Source: Stramonita haemastoma (Eukaryota; Mollusca; Gastropoda; Neogastropoda; Muricidae). Taken from it: a stretch of 31,397 nucleotides of DNA. Each line of letters begins with the position of its first letter. Position 1 is the stretch's first letter. Positions 30,710 through 31,397 of this stretch are shown here, in pieces. The notes beneath the pieces were generated by a model. That model searched no databases, had not been told where the DNA came from, and saw only the letters and a list, made by a program, of their open reading frames with translations. The stretch spans positions 21,462,423 to 21,493,819 of the forward strand of contig CM060334.1 in NCBI GenBank assembly GCA_030674155.1, given 5' to 3'. Made by a program: the position numbers and the translations under genes.

Positions 30710-30916
30710 AGCAATCATGGCGAGTCTTTTAACTTGATAGAGTGGGTGTCACCAAGCGAATTAAATATTTGGCCACTAGAGGGGCCTTCGCGACGTTTTG
30801 TAGTGGCACGTGCCTATCACGTGGCTTATTTGCATGTCACGTGCTGTCCCTCGCACGTGTTAGTTTGGGTGGTGTGCATGCTAGGGGTTTTCGCTCAAGG
30901 ACAACTGAACTCTTTT

Positions 30917-30967
<51 letters not shown>

Positions 30968-30972
30968 ATAAA
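30710..30972 (+). promoter_or_regulatory. Candidate promoter or enhancer: four CACGTG boxes, octamer, CTCF-like site, TATA-like box
   Basis: In order: AATCATGGCG (YY1-like, about 30713-30722), a CTCF-like CCACTAGAGGGG (30773-30784), CACGTG at 30807-30812, 30818-30823, 30838-30843 and 30854-30859, a perfect octamer ATTTGCAT at 30828-30835 between the second and third, a CT (GAGA-type) tract at 30922-30963, and TATAAAAA at about 30966-30973. CACGTG is the bHLH-type E-box (Myc/Max, USF, MITF/TFE, CLOCK). Sites 11, 20 and 16 bp apart are far denser than chance. No downstream exon is certain. Confidence 0.45.
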
Positions 30973-30973
30973 A

Positions 30974-31397
30974 AACTCAAGTAACTTTAAAGATATCAAC
31001 ACAAAACAAAAACAGGTTCTAATTCAATAAAAGTATACCAAGTTGTACTTTACATTCTGAAAGATTTGAAAGGGACAGCTACAAGATATCAACATTCCCT
31101 TACCATTTCATATCTGACTATAATATAATCATGTACGTTTGAGTGTAGGCCTACCTCAATCACAACAGTAGTACAAATCAAGGTTTCACACAAACTCATA
31201 GAGAAATGCATGGTAAAAGCCACTGAATATCAATCATATGTTTTCAGATTGAACAAGCATGAGGCTGAGTGAAGCACTGCAAGAGGGAGAGGACAAGGAA
31301 ACAGGGAAAAGAATGGATATTGACTCATCCATGGCACCCTCAGGGACGACAAAACTGCGGTCGTAGGGAGCGAGGCATCAGAGACCTCAGCTTCTCA
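30974..31397 (+). other. Mostly unique sequence with a weak terminal exon candidate
   Basis: After the TATA-like box I recognise no repeat. TATGTTTTCAG ending at about 31247 could be an acceptor. A short open frame ATG (31259) to TAG (31364-31366), 35 codons starting MRLSEALQEG, follows it. Without a match or a donor this is only a possibility. Confidence 0.25.

Overview
This is a eukaryotic, non-coding-dominated window, most likely from a mollusc or a close lophotrochozoan. The evidence for that is spliced split-glycine collagen exons, an APE-type non-LTR retrotransposon lineage, tRNA-derived SINE pieces, and an extreme density of di-, tri- and tetranucleotide microsatellites. The SINE at about 11.2 kb looks to me like a repeat common in gastropod sequence, but that is recall and was not searched. 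There is no sign of bacterial operons, rRNA, CRISPR or an intact tRNA gene. A 100-base N block at 6298-6397 is an assembly gap.

Layout. (1) 1-6297 holds the 3' end of a collagen-like gene on the + strand. Four exons (1123-1149, 2217-2369, 4253-4300, 5600-5670) all join in phase 1 inside glycine or the following codon. They encode Gly-X-Y triplets and then a short tail with a close cysteine pair. The introns are almost wholly microsatellite. (2) 6400-19550 is a repeat-rich block. It carries a CAAC-type minisatellite, three copies of a dispersed element I call family A, five copies of another I call family B, a SINE, two tRNA-like heads, and long CT/GA/GACA/GATA/TG arrays. All eight A and B copies here lie on the + strand. 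(3) 19550-24350 is mostly unrecognised sequence plus arrays, with a CpG-rich segment at about 20.87-21.28 kb that may be a promoter or first exon. (4) 24421-26318 is a 5'-truncated non-LTR retrotransposon on the - strand. It has an open reverse-transcriptase frame, an (ATTG)n tail and a 13-bp target-site duplication in a TG microsatellite. (5) 29679-30535 is a fragment of a related but different non-LTR family on the + strand, with two A-run frameshifts, sitting inside a CT microsatellite. (6) 30.7-31.0 kb has four CACGTG boxes, an octamer, a CTCF-like site, a CT/GAGA tract and a TATA-like box in promoter-like order.

How the pieces relate. The only host gene I can support is the collagen. The main theme of the rest is interaction between mobile elements and microsatellites. 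Both retrotransposon fragments entered dinucleotide arrays. Five of six family B copies run at their 3' ends into pyrimidine arrays. Family A lies between CAAC repeats and GA/GACA arrays in two of three copies. Families A and B share a short module, and both carry housekeeping-promoter-like motifs (ETS-, NRF1- and YY1-like in A; NRF1- and YY1-like in B).
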